34,851 nucleotides of DNA from an uncultured Oscillospiraceae bacterium (GTDB lineage Bacteria > Bacillota > Clostridia > Oscillospirales > Ruminococcaceae), in NCBI GenBank assembly GCA_900547455.1, contig URGV01000020.1, positions 1 to 34,851 of the forward strand, in the 5' to 3' direction. This document shows, piece after piece, positions 1 to 6,161 of the stretch (the first letter of the stretch is position 1; every line of letters starts with the position of its first letter). The notes under the pieces are model-generated. The model made no database searches. It worked only from the letters and a program-made list of their open reading frames with translations, and was not told the DNA's origin. The translations under genes were made by a program, and so were the position numbers.

Positions 1-59
1 CTGTTTCCCTGGCAGTTGTTTCTGTAGCTGCTGCTGGCGCTCTGGCTCTCAAGAAATAA
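1..59 (+). CDS. C-terminal end of a cell-surface protein (5' truncated by window)
   Basis: Only the last 18 codons are inside the window, read in frame from base 3 to the TAA at 57-59. They encode a hydrophobic Ala/Val/Leu stretch followed by Lys-Lys, the usual membrane-spanning, positively charged end of a sortase-sorted or C-terminally anchored surface protein. The end resembles that of the surface protein encoded at 6162-7373, so the two may be paralogues (inference). The anchoring motif itself lies outside the window. A strong terminator follows at 95-126. Confidence 0.6.
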   Translation, partial: VSLAVVSVAAAGALALKK

Positions 60-94
60 GTTATCTGATTAACTTGCTTCTTTAACCAAGCACG

Positions 95-126
95 AAAAAA
101 CCCACGCCGTAAGGCGTGGGTTTTTT
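95..126 (+). terminator. Rho-independent terminator of the surface-protein gene
   Basis: A perfect stem of AAAAAACCCACGCC and GGCGTGGGTTTTTT closes on a GTAA loop, with the T-run included in the 3' arm. It lies 36 bp after the stop codon. Confidence 0.95.
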
Positions 127-154
127 GTTGCCTTTTTGAAGAAAAAGCGTGGCA

Positions 155-174
155 AAAAAAGCGCCCGCTTGACA
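155..174 (+). repeat. Decayed first copy of the antitoxin promoter repeat
   Basis: The 19-mer AAAAAAGCGCCCGCTTGAC occurs here (155-173), with one mismatch at 256-274, and exactly at 570-588. The last two form the -35 region of the two antisense RNA promoters. This copy has a good -35 (TTGACA, 169-174) but no -10 at the matching distance and no toxin ORF opposite it. It looks like the remnant of a third locus. A 10-bp hairpin (GAGAATCGAC, arms 223-232 and 236-245) follows with no assigned role. Confidence 0.6.
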
Positions 175-269
175 AGGGATGCTTTCAGTTTGCGAACGAC
201 AAAGCTGGGCTTTGCATCCCTCGAGAATCGACAAGGTCGATTCTCACCAAGCCAGAAAAAAGCGTCCGC

Positions 270-298
270 TTGACGCGGGAAAATTTGCGTGATATAAT
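270..298 (+). promoter_or_regulatory. Promoter of antisense antitoxin RNA 1
   Basis: TTGACG (270-275) and TATAAT (293-298) are separated by 17 bp, close to the sigma-A consensus. No convincing plus-strand protein gene follows, and transcription runs toward the 3' end of the minus-strand toxin gene at 392-475. Confidence 0.8.
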
Positions 299-304
299 AA
301 AAGC

Positions 305-400
305 CAAGAAGGTGGCTGCCCGCTGCAACGGGCGGTCTCCCCCTATAATCGTTATAGTTGAAGAAAGACCGCGCTATTACTTAGGGTGCGGTTATTTCTT
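305..400 (+). ncRNA. Putative antitoxin RNA 1 (type I TA)
   Basis: This is the inferred transcript from the promoter at 270-298, starting near 305. It would end at an imperfect stem (361-372 with 388-400) whose 3' side reads TTATTTCTT. It overlaps the last codons and 3' UTR of toxin 1 in antisense. That convergent 3' overlap is the layout of TxpA/RatA and BsrG/SR4 in Bacillus subtilis. Ends are estimated, not mapped. Confidence 0.6.
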
Positions 401-475
401 TAATGTCAGGTTTAAGACACCAAAGACAACCGTCGCAATCAAGGTAAGAAGTGCGTAAACTTCCATCGCTGTCAT
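392..475 (-). CDS. Holin-like type I toxin 1 (27 aa)
   Basis: The ATG at 475 is preceded by GGGAGGTGG at proper distance and opens a 27-codon frame ending TAA at 392. The peptide begins MTAMEVYALLTLIATVVFG and ends in two lysines: a short polar start, one membrane-spanning helix and a basic tail. This matches the holin-like toxin family (Hol_Tox; TxpA/BsrG-like), whose peptides damage or depolarise the cell membrane. A strong minus-strand promoter lies upstream (539-567) and an antisense promoter faces it at 270-298. The leader can fold CCTACCTC against GAGG-GG-AGG around the ribosome site, which would limit translation. Family assignment is by pattern only. Confidence 0.75.
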   Translation of the reverse strand: MTAMEVYALLTLIATVVFGVLNLTLKK

Positions 476-538
476 GCCGGCCACCTCCCCTCGTCTCGAG
501 GTAGGGGAACAACCGCTGCCACCTTCTGGCATGAGGAT

Positions 539-567
539 ATTATACCATAATTCGACAAGGTTGTAAA
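539..567 (-). promoter_or_regulatory. Promoter of toxin 1
   Basis: On the minus strand, TTTACA (562-567) and TATAAT (539-544) are spaced by 17 bp. The same hexamers and spacing recur for toxin 2 at 843-871, within a conserved block around ATTATACCATAATTCGAC. Confidence 0.8.
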
Positions 568-583
568 CTAAAAAAGCGCCCGC

Positions 584-612
584 TTGACGCGGGCGCTTTG
601 GTGTGGTATAAT
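584..612 (+). promoter_or_regulatory. Promoter of antisense antitoxin RNA 2
   Basis: TTGACG (584-589), a 17-bp spacer and TATAAT (607-612). The -35 lies in the third copy of the 19-mer seen at 155-173 and 256-274. Confidence 0.8.
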
Positions 613-618
613 GATACC

Positions 619-697
619 ACAAAGGCGGGTTCCTAGTTGCAGTAGGAAGCGGCCAACTCTAAATATTTTATGTACTTGAAAATCGGCCGCTTCTTTT
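619..697 (+). ncRNA. Putative antitoxin RNA 2 (type I TA)
   Basis: This is the inferred transcript starting near 619 and ending at a terminator-like stem, GAAGCGGCC (646-654) with GGCCGCTTC (685-693), followed by TTTTATT. It is convergent with the toxin 2 gene at 715-798, whose mRNA must run into this region if it reads past its stop. The stem could also terminate the toxin mRNA from the other strand. Confidence 0.6.
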
Positions 698-714
698 ATT
701 GCTTTAAGGAGTGG

Positions 715-798
715 CTATTTTCTTGACATGATAGCCATGCCAAGAGCAATAGCGTCGATGACGAGCATAATCAAAGTGCAGACTTCGATTACGGTCAT
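715..798 (-). CDS. Holin-like type I toxin 2 (27 aa)
   Basis: The ATG at 798 follows a near-perfect ribosome site (GGAGGTGATCGT) and opens 27 codons ending TAG at 715. The peptide begins MTVIEVCTLIMLVIDAIAL and ends SRK, giving one hydrophobic helix with a basic tail and the same length as toxin 1. It is a second member of the holin-like toxin family in tandem with the first, with its own promoter (843-871) and facing antisense promoter (584-612). In the mRNA, CAACTCC can pair with GGAGGTG across a GAAA tetraloop, hiding the whole Shine-Dalgarno. The gene lies close upstream of the rnr promoter but is divergent from it. Confidence 0.75.
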   Translation of the reverse strand: MTVIEVCTLIMLVIDAIALGMAIMSRK

Positions 799-842
799 AC
801 GATCACCTCCTTTCGGAGTTGACCGCCCCGCCTATGGGGAAT

Positions 843-871
843 ATTATACCATAATTCGACAAACTTGTAAA
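843..871 (-). promoter_or_regulatory. Promoter of toxin 2
   Basis: On the minus strand, TTTACA (866-871), a 17-bp spacer and TATAAT (843-848). It is nearly identical to the toxin 1 promoter block. Confidence 0.8.
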
Positions 872-939
872 TCTCGACAAAACTTTTCCGTCCCGATGTT
901 AAGGGGCGGTTATTTTTTTGTGCAAAATGGGGGTTTTGC

Positions 940-968
940 TTGCTAGGACTGTGACAAAGAGATATAAT
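940..968 (+). promoter_or_regulatory. rnr promoter
   Basis: TTGCTA (940-945), a 17-bp spacer and TATAAT (963-968), followed by a GGGGGAAAGG ribosome site and the rnr ATG at 991. Confidence 0.75.
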
Positions 969-990
969 AAGAAAAAAGGGGGAAAGGACT

Positions 991-3189
991 ATGGCAAGAA
1001 GAAGGAAAAAACGCAGAAAGCCATTTCGTGTGCCGGCAGGATTTGCGCGGAAGGATTTGAAATTGCGGGTTTTGTACATCCTGCACCGGCAAAAGGGAGA
1101 GCCGCTGGAGGTAAACGCGCTGGAGGCGCAGGCACAGGTCAAGCGTGACCAGCACGAGGACTATGTGCAGCTGCTGTCGCAGATGGAACAGTCCGGGGAA
1201 ATCTGGCGGCGGCGCAACTCGGTGGCCTTGACCGACGGACAGAAGTTTGTGAAGGCGCGGATTGTTTCGATCAATGAAAAATTCGGCTTTGCCCGTCCGG
1301 AACCGAAGGAGGGAGAGGCGCCCATCACCGGCCGCGACCAGGATATCTATCTCCGCCGCAAATACATGCTGGGCTGTATGCCGGGCGATGTGGTCATGGT
1401 GCGCCTGGTCCCACAGCGGACCGAAGGAGAGAAGCGGGAAGGCTCGGTGGCAAAGGTGCTGCAGCCTAATCAGGAGCCCTTCACCGGCGTTGTGGTGCGC
1501 CAGCCAGACGGATATTTTGTGCGGCCGGACCGGCTGATCCACTTTTTGATGGAGGTGGAAAAGGGCTGTCTCAATGGCGCCAAAGAAGGGGACAAGGTGC
1601 TGGTCAAAATCGCCAGCCGTGCGCAGCGACATTCCTTCCATAAGGTTGAGATTGTGCAGACCTTCGGCGACGGTCAGTCGGCCCAGGTCTGCTGCCAGGC
1701 GGTGCTGGCAAGCTACAATGCGCGGCTGACCTTCGACGAGGAGACGATGGCGCAGGCCAGAAAGATTGCCGAAGAAGGTGTGCCGTTGTCGGAGCTGACC
1801 GACCGCATGGATCTGACCGGGATGGACATCTTCACCATCGACTCAGCCGACAGCAAGGATTTGGACGATGCGGTTTCCTTGCAGCGCGACGACGAGCACT
1901 GGTATCTTGGCGTCCACATCGCTGATGTCAGTCACTACGTCCGTCCGGGTACGCCGCTGGATCTGGAGGCTTACCGCCGCGGCACCAGCATCTACTATGC
2001 AGATCAGGTCATCCCGATGCTGCCCAAGGAGCTGTCCAACGGCATCTGCTCGCTCAATCCGGACGAGGTGCGTCTGACCTTCTCGGCGCTGGTCACCCTG
2101 AAGCTGAGCGGCGAGATCGAGGGCTTCCGCTTTGTCAAGAGCTATATCCGCTCGCGGGTCAAGGGTGTCTACGCGGAGATCAACACCATCCTGGACGGCA
2201 GCGCCTCGCCGGAGGTTTTGAAAAAATATAACCAGCTGCTTCCACAGATCCAGCTGATGCAGCAGCTGGCACAGATTTTGCGCAAGCGGCGTTTTGACCG
2301 CGGGGCAATGAACATCAGCTCCAACGAGTCCAAATTTATTATCGAGGACGGAAAGATCAAGGACATTGTGCCCCGCCCGACCGGAGAAAGCGAGCGGATG
2401 ATCGAGGAATTTATGCTCACCGCAAATCAGGCGGCTGCGTCTCTCGCGATCGAGCAGGAGCTGCCGTTTATCTACCGCGTCCATGACCGCCCGCAGGCCA
2501 TCAAGGTCAATCTGCTGCACGAGCTGCTGGAGCACCTGAACATCCGCGCGGACCGGCTGCTGGAAAATCCACAGCCCAAAGATTTTGCGGATATTCTGGA
2601 GAGTGTGCGCGGCACCGAGCTGGAACCGGTCATCAACAATCAGCTGCTGCGCACCATGTCCAAGGCGGTTTATTCGGAAAAGAATATCGGACATTTTGGT
2701 CTGGTGCTGGATAATTACACCCACTTCACCTCGCCGATCCGCCGCTATCCGGACCTGGCGATCCACCGTATCCTGACAAGCTATCTTTCCGGTATGCCTA
2801 AGGACAAGCTGCTCAAACGCTACGGCAGTTTTGTTCCGGCAGCCAGTAAAAACTCCAGCCAGATGGAGGTCAACGCCATGAACATTGAACGCGACTGCGA
2901 GGACTGCTACAAGGCGGAATATATGTCCCACTACATCGGGGAAGTTTTCACCGGCAGGATCACCGGCGTCACCAACTACGGCTTCTATGTGGAGCTGCCG
3001 AATAGCGTAGAGGGAATGGTTTCGGTGCGCGACCTGCCGATGGGCGACTACCTGCTGGAGGACAACATCCAGCTCAAAGAAACCCGCAGGGGAATGTTTT
3101 ACCGCATTGGCCAGGAGTGCACTGTCCGGGTCGCATCAGTGGATGTGTCGGCAGGCCAGGTCAACTTTGTGTTGGCGAGCAAGGACTAG
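991..3189 (+). CDS. rnr: Ribonuclease R
   Basis: A 732-aa 3'-to-5' exoribonuclease that degrades structured RNA, including mRNA decay intermediates and defective rRNA and tmRNA-tagged messages. Domains in order are a basic start, a winged-helix-like N-terminus (about 20-75), cold-shock/OB regions (about 80-220), the catalytic RNB domain (about 260-590) and a C-terminal S1 domain (about 651-730). The RNB metal cluster is clear: D284 in IDSADSKDLDDAV, with D290, D292 and D293 following, and GVHIADVSHYV soon after. The ATG start has a GGGGGAAAGG ribosome site. In many Firmicutes rnr lies next to smpB, but no smpB is seen here. It is followed by small coat-type genes that may be transcribed separately. 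Confidence 0.97.
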   Translation: MARRRKKRRKPFRVPAGFARKDLKLRVLYILHRQKGEPLEVNALEAQAQVKRDQHEDYVQLLSQMEQSGEIWRRRNSVALTDGQKFVKARIVSINEKFGFARPEPKEGEAPITGRDQDIYLRRKYMLGCMPGDVVMVRLVPQRTEGEKREGSVAKVLQPNQEPFTGVVVRQPDGYFVRPDRLIHFLMEVEKGCLNGAKEGDKVLVKIASRAQRHSFHKVEIVQTFGDGQSAQVCCQAVLASYNARLTFDEETMAQARKIAEEGVPLSELTDRMDLTGMDIFTIDSADSKDLDDAVSLQRDDEHWYLGVHIADVSHYVRPGTPLDLEAYRRGTSIYYADQVIPMLPKELSNGICSLNPDEVRLTFSALVTLKLSGEIEGFRFVKSYIRSRVKGVYAEINTILDGSASPEVLKKYNQLLPQIQLMQQLAQILRKRRFDRGAMNISSNESKFIIEDGKIKDIVPRPTGESERMIEEFMLTANQAAASLAIEQELPFIYRVHDRPQAIKVNLLHELLEHLNIRADRLLENPQPKDFADILESVRGTELEPVINNQLLRTMSKAVYSEKNIGHFGLVLDNYTHFTSPIRRYPDLAIHRILTSYLSGMPKDKLLKRYGSFVPAASKNSSQMEVNAMNIERDCEDCYKAEYMSHYIGEVFTGRITGVTNYGFYVELPNSVEGMVSVRDLPMGDYLLEDNIQLKETRRGMFYRIGQECTVRVASVDVSAGQVNFVLASKD

Positions 3190-3237
3190 AGACTTTTGCA
3201 CCTTCGCTGCAGATTTTGGTGTCAAGGAGAACGAAAA

Positions 3238-3270
3238 ATGGATGAAATCTCACCTTACTGGGCATACTGA
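3238..3270 (+). CDS. Possible 10-codon micro-ORF
   Basis: An ATG with AAGGAGA eight bases upstream opens the 10-residue peptide MDEISPYWAY and stops with TGA at 3268-3270. It sits between rnr and the small coat-type gene at 3316. The ribosome site is the only evidence. It might be a leader peptide or a real microprotein, or chance. I recognise no family. Confidence 0.25.
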   Translation: MDEISPYWAY

Positions 3271-3315
3271 AAAAGAAGCCCACAGTGCTTACATTGATTG
3301 ATGAGGTGAAAGACA

Positions 3316-3498
3316 ATGAACCTGACTACCAAAGAGCTGACCGCCATCGAGGAGCAGCTGGGACAGGAGCAGATCCTGATCCAGAAATTTAAGATGTATG
3401 CCGGGATGACCCAGGACCAGCAGCTGAAAGCCTGCTGCGAGCAGATTGCCTCCAAGCACGAAATCCACAAAAACAAGCTGCTCAACCTCTTGGCTTAA
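3316..3498 (+). CDS. Small helical protein, CotF-like (spore coat associated)
   Basis: A 60-aa protein with a GAGGTGAAAGACA ribosome site before its ATG. It is mostly helical, with a heptad-like pattern (NLTTKELTAIEEQLGQEQ...) and two adjacent cysteines near residue 41. The pattern resembles one helical arm of the ferritin-like fold of coat protein F, and the next gene, 20 bp downstream, encodes a recognisable CotF-domain protein. The pair is likely one operon expressed during sporulation (inference), ending at the terminator at 3799-3834. The function of this shorter partner is not established. Confidence 0.65.
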   Translation: MNLTTKELTAIEEQLGQEQILIQKFKMYAGMTQDQQLKACCEQIASKHEIHKNKLLNLLA

Positions 3499-3518
3499 AA
3501 AGGAAGGAGCGAACCGAA

Positions 3519-3788
3519 ATGCAAAAGCACACCCTCAACGACCGCGAGATCCTCTGCGACGCACTTTCGTCCGAAAAGTTCATGACCGAAAATTACAACA
3601 ACTACGCCAACGAGTGCGCGTCCCCTTCGCTGATGAACGAGTTTATGAACCTGCTCTCGGAGGAACACCAGATCCAGCACGATGTGTTCACCGAGATGCA
3701 GAAACGCGGCTGGTACCAGACCCAGCAGGCTCCTGTCGACAAGGTCCAGCAGGCCAAGATGAAGTTTTCTTCCCAGGCAAATTCATAA
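3519..3788 (+). CDS. Spore coat protein F domain protein
   Basis: An 89-aa protein that fits the coat F family (PF07875): an N-terminal NDREILCDALSSEKFMTENY helix, the characteristic NNYANECASP turn, then a long helix with SEEHQIQHDVFTEMQKRGWY and a tail ending in a YQTQQAP-like segment. CotF-type proteins are found in the inner coat layers of Bacillus and Clostridium spores. The ATG follows GGAAGGAGCGAACCGAA. It is the second gene of a two-gene unit with 3316-3498 and is followed by a strong terminator. The exact location in the spore is not shown by sequence. Confidence 0.85.
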   Translation: MQKHTLNDREILCDALSSEKFMTENYNNYANECASPSLMNEFMNLLSEEHQIQHDVFTEMQKRGWYQTQQAPVDKVQQAKMKFSSQANS

Positions 3789-3798
3789 TGGTAAAAGA

Positions 3799-3834
3799 AA
3801 AATCGCCCTCTTTGAAAGGAGGGCGATTTTGTTT
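3799..3834 (+). terminator. Terminator of the coat gene pair
   Basis: AAAATCGCCCTC (3799-3810) pairs with GAGGGCGATTTT (3819-3830) and is followed by GTTTT. Confidence 0.92.
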
Positions 3835-3855
3835 TCAGCAGGACGCACAGGGGAC

Positions 3856-3884
3856 TTGATTTTATCGGGCAAATCCGTTACGAT
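3856..3884 (+). promoter_or_regulatory. Promoter of the nucleotidyltransferase gene
   Basis: TTGATT (3856-3861), a 17-bp spacer and TACGAT (3879-3884), 28 bp before the ATG at 3913. Confidence 0.6.
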
Positions 3885-3912
3885 AAGAAAAAACGGTCAA
3901 GGAGGAAACAAG

Positions 3913-4332
3913 ATGCTGCAGAATATAATAGAGGCGCTGCGGCAGTGGGCGCAGGAGGAGACAAGCATCGAAAGTGTGATTCTGTTGGGCTCCTGGGCGC
4001 GGGGAACAAACCGCCCCGATTCCGATATGGATCTGTGCATCCTGACTGCTCGCCGGGAAGGGCTGCTGGCGGAAAACCATTTCCCATCCCTCTTTGGGAA
4101 GGTGTGCAGACAGCAGACAGAATACTACGGGGCCTGCACCTCGGTGCGGGTCTGGTATGAGGGAGGGGCGGAGATCGAGTTTGGCCTGGTGGAGCCGGAC
4201 TGGATCGCCCTGCCGCTGGACGAGGGAACCAGGCGGGTGCTCAGCGACGGCTACTGCGTGCTCTACGACCGGGCAGGGTATTTTGACAACCCGCTCCTGC
4301 CACAGCCGAACAAGCTGCCGGAAGGGAGATAG
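3913..4332 (+). CDS. Nucleotidyltransferase-fold protein (MNT/aminoglycoside-adenylyltransferase-like)
   Basis: A 139-aa protein with the minimal nucleotidyltransferase signature: G26-S27-W-A-R-G, then D38-M-D40, the metal-binding pair of the pol-beta superfamily. Such proteins transfer an NMP to a small molecule or protein. The fold covers nearly the whole chain, so there is no separate substrate domain. The ATG was chosen for its GGAGGAAACAAG ribosome site; a longer TTG-initiated frame from 3829 would overlap the preceding terminator and lacks one. It could be a drug-modifying enzyme or an orphan MNT-type AMP transferase. No HEPN partner is adjacent, so a HEPN/MNT toxin-antitoxin pair is not supported. 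Confidence 0.8.
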   Translation: MLQNIIEALRQWAQEETSIESVILLGSWARGTNRPDSDMDLCILTARREGLLAENHFPSLFGKVCRQQTEYYGACTSVRVWYEGGAEIEFGLVEPDWIALPLDEGTRRVLSDGYCVLYDRAGYFDNPLLPQPNKLPEGR

Positions 4333-4341
4333 GGCGTACCC

Positions 4342-4782
4342 CTATTCCGGGATGGTCTGCTTCAGCAAAAATTGCTGCACCCACTCCAGCAGCTTCGGCT
4401 GGATGAGTGGGTAGGTCTGCGGCTGCGGCATCTGCTCGCAGAGGCAGATGCGCCTCATCTCAAACTGTTCCGGCAGCGGGCCGAAGGAGTGAATCTGCGC
4501 AAAGTACAGGGCGCCAAAATCTTCAACTCCGTCCTTTTCCACCCCGTAGACGCCGACCGGCTGCAGGGTGTAGTCCAGTGCGCCGGTCTCCTCGTACAGC
4601 TCGCGGCGGGCTGCCTGCTCTGGCCTTTCGCCTGGCTCGATATGGCCGCCGGGGATCTCAAAGCTCTCCCGCTGGCGGTGCTGGCAGTAGACCCATTTTT
4701 CTTTATGGCGGCAAACGGTGACAGCAAACCGCAGCTCCCCGGTAAACTGTTCCGGAGCCTGCGCGATAAAACGAACCTTCAT
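4342..4782 (-). CDS. Nudix hydrolase
   Basis: A 146-aa Nudix-family pyrophosphatase, convergent with the nucleotidyltransferase gene and 9 bp from it. The Nudix box is complete: G46-x5-E52-x7-REL-x-EE-x-G, with R60, E61, E64 and E65 as the metal-binding core. Members hydrolyse nucleoside diphosphates linked to another group, such as oxidised dNTPs; the substrate here is unknown. I chose the ATG beginning MKVRFIAQ because AGAAGG lies about ten bases upstream. In-frame ATGs at 4803 and 4836 lack a ribosome site. Confidence 0.9.
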   Translation of the reverse strand: MKVRFIAQAPEQFTGELRFAVTVCRHKEKWVYCQHRQRESFEIPGGHIEPGERPEQAARRELYEETGALDYTLQPVGVYGVEKDGVEDFGALYFAQIHSFGPLPEQFEMRRICLCEQMPQPQTYPLIQPKLLEWVQQFLLKQTIPE

Positions 4783-4812
4783 GATGACAAAACCTTCTTT
4801 CATTTTGGCTGC

Positions 4813-4841
4813 GCATAAAAGGAGCGCATGTCCCATACATA
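4813..4841 (+). promoter_or_regulatory. Sigma-E-like sporulation promoter of the bofA-like gene
   Basis: GCATAAA (4813-4819), a 14-bp spacer and CATACATA (4834-4841) resemble the sigma-E consensus (GHATAHT-14-CATACAHT). B. subtilis bofA is sigma-E controlled, so motif and gene agree. The call rests on motif match only. Confidence 0.5.
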
Positions 4842-4870
4842 TAGAATAGCAACAAAGGGAGGGAAGGTCA

Positions 4871-5125
4871 ATGGATCAAACCGTTCTTTTTTTGGCCCTG
4901 GCCGCCTGCGCCGGCGTGCAGGCACTGTTCTTGACAAACCACCGTTATTTTTTGCGGGGAACTATTTTCTCCGCCGTCAGCGGAGGCGGTTGCCTGCTCG
5001 CAATGGAGGCGCTGCTTCCCTCGCTGGGGCTGTGCGTCACCGCGCCCACTTTGCTGGTCAGCTGCGTGTTCGGTGTCCCGGGCTGCGTTTTTCTGCTGCT
5101 GATCAAATTGATTTGCGGCGTGTAA
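4871..5125 (+). CDS. BofA-family pro-sigma-K processing inhibitor
   Basis: An 84-aa, almost wholly hydrophobic membrane protein with three predicted helices. The C-terminal half (APTLLVSCVFGVPGCVFLL then LIKLI) has the G-x-PG-V-LLLLLK pattern of the BofA family (PF07441). In B. subtilis BofA sits in the outer forespore membrane with SpoIVFA and holds the SpoIVFB protease inactive until the forespore signals, delaying sigma-K activation. The ATG follows GGGAGGGAAGGTCA. SpoIVFA and SpoIVFB genes are not in the window. The -35/-10 of the next gene lies inside this gene's end. Confidence 0.75.
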   Translation: MDQTVLFLALAACAGVQALFLTNHRYFLRGTIFSAVSGGGCLLAMEALLPSLGLCVTAPTLLVSCVFGVPGCVFLLLIKLICGV

Positions 5126-5136
5126 TCGGCTATAAT
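5108..5136 (+). promoter_or_regulatory. Promoter of the GNAT gene
   Basis: TTGATT (5108-5113), a 17-bp spacer and TATAAT (5131-5136). The -35 overlaps the last codons of the bofA-like gene. Confidence 0.75.
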
Positions 5137-5168
5137 AAAGCTAAGCAAACAAGCAAGGAGGAATCGAT

Positions 5169-5615
5169 TTGGCAAAAAGACAGGATGTAAAAATGGTTTG
5201 GACCCACGGCAAAAAGGGCAGCGACGACGCCTTCTTTGTCCGGGCAAGTGTGTTTATGGTGGAGCAGGGCTTCCAGGTGGAGTTTGACGACACCGATAAC
5301 ATCAGCTGGCACCTGGCGGTCTACGACGGCGACGAACCGATTGGCGCAGCGCGCATCTTTTTAGGAGAGGACAAGGTCTGGCAGATCGGACGCGTCTGCG
5401 TGTTGGAAAATTACCGCAGCAGAAAGCTGGGCGACAAAATTCTGGAAGCGTGCGAACAGAAAATTGTGGAGCTGGCAAAAGGCCCGGCGCAGGCCCACCT
5501 GAGCGCGCAGGTGCAGGCCAAGGGCTTTTATAAAAAGCACGGATATACCGAGTCAGGGGAGGAATATCTGGACGAGTTCTGCCCGCACATCTCGATGACC
5601 AAACAGCTATCCTAA
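5169..5615 (+). CDS. GNAT family N-acetyltransferase (ElaA-like)
   Basis: A 148-aa GCN5-related acetyltransferase that moves an acetyl group from acetyl-CoA to an amine; the acceptor is unknown. It shows the fold landmarks: RASVFMVEQGFQVEFD near the N-terminus, as in ElaA/YjcF-type members, IGAARIF as strand 3, VCVLENYRSRKLGDKIL as the acetyl-CoA loop (motif A) and FYKKHGYTESGEEYLDE near the C-terminus. The start is TTG at 5169 because AAGGAGG ends seven bases before it and no ATG lies in the right place. It has its own promoter and terminator, so it is monocistronic. Confidence 0.9.
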   Translation: MAKRQDVKMVWTHGKKGSDDAFFVRASVFMVEQGFQVEFDDTDNISWHLAVYDGDEPIGAARIFLGEDKVWQIGRVCVLENYRSRKLGDKILEACEQKIVELAKGPAQAHLSAQVQAKGFYKKHGYTESGEEYLDEFCPHISMTKQLS

Positions 5616-5620
5616 AGACA

Positions 5621-5656
5621 AGAGGCACTGAACCGATTGGTTCAGCGCCTCTTTTT
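5621..5656 (+). terminator. Terminator of the GNAT gene
   Basis: AGAGGC-A-CTGAACC pairs with GGTTCAG-C-GCCTCT across GATT and runs into TTTTT. Confidence 0.93.
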
Positions 5657-6011
5657 GTGGGCGAATCTATGTGCCTGCAAAATAAAGCTTTCGCCAGCCT
5701 TTTAAAAAAGGCTGCGAAGCTCGAAAATCTTATCGTTCAAGTGCCAAGTCACATTTATCACTTTCCCCCAAATGGGAATTATGAGGGGAATTTTTACAAG
5801 AGAAAAAGACTTCGAGAAATGGCTGCCCTGTAGCACCCCGCACAACCTTCCTGTGGACGGTTGTGCGTCAACCATCTCGCAGGGCATGGTCTCTGGCAGT
5901 TTTCACAAAAGGCAAGTTAGCTTAACTCACCCTCTCCTCCCCGCAGAGGAAGAAAGAAGAACCTCACCCCAAAAGCGCCAGAAAACCAAGAAATTACCAC
6001 GCGAAACCCTC
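5657..6011. other. Non-coding interval upstream of the surface-protein gene
   Basis: No convincing gene is present; frames here lack ribosome sites and read as low-complexity. The interval holds a nested inverted repeat at 5824-5886 and otherwise nothing I can assign. The promoter of the surface-protein gene begins at 6012. Confidence 0.6.
5824..5886. other. Nested inverted repeat, possible structured RNA
   Basis: An outer arm TGCCCTG (5824-5830) pairs with CAGGGCA (5880-5886). An inner arm GCACAACC (5840-5847) pairs with GGTTGTGC (5859-5866) around an 11-base loop. Both arms are perfect. There is no T-run after it, so it is not a terminator. It could be a regulatory RNA, a decayed mobile-element end or chance. 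Confidence 0.4.
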
Positions 6012-6040
6012 TTGCAAAATGGGGCAGGAACGTATATAAT
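6012..6040 (+). promoter_or_regulatory. Promoter of the surface-protein gene
   Basis: TTGCAA (6012-6017), a 17-bp spacer and TATAAT (6035-6040). This leaves a leader of about 115 bases before the ATG at 6162. Confidence 0.75.
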
Positions 6041-6161
6041 AGCGACAGACGTAAGAAGTGCGTGGAGAACTTCAAGCGGCAAACATTTTTGAAAACCAAA
6101 ATCAGGGAAAAAGACAGCTGTGGAGTCCGACAGAACAGAACCATTTAGGAGGAAATCACAG

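Noticed and set aside
1843..2931. Minus-strand frame inside rnr
   Set aside because: It is an antisense shadow of the RNase R catalytic domain.
3913..4782. HEPN/MNT toxin-antitoxin pair
   Set aside because: The neighbour of the nucleotidyltransferase is a convergent Nudix hydrolase, not a HEPN protein.
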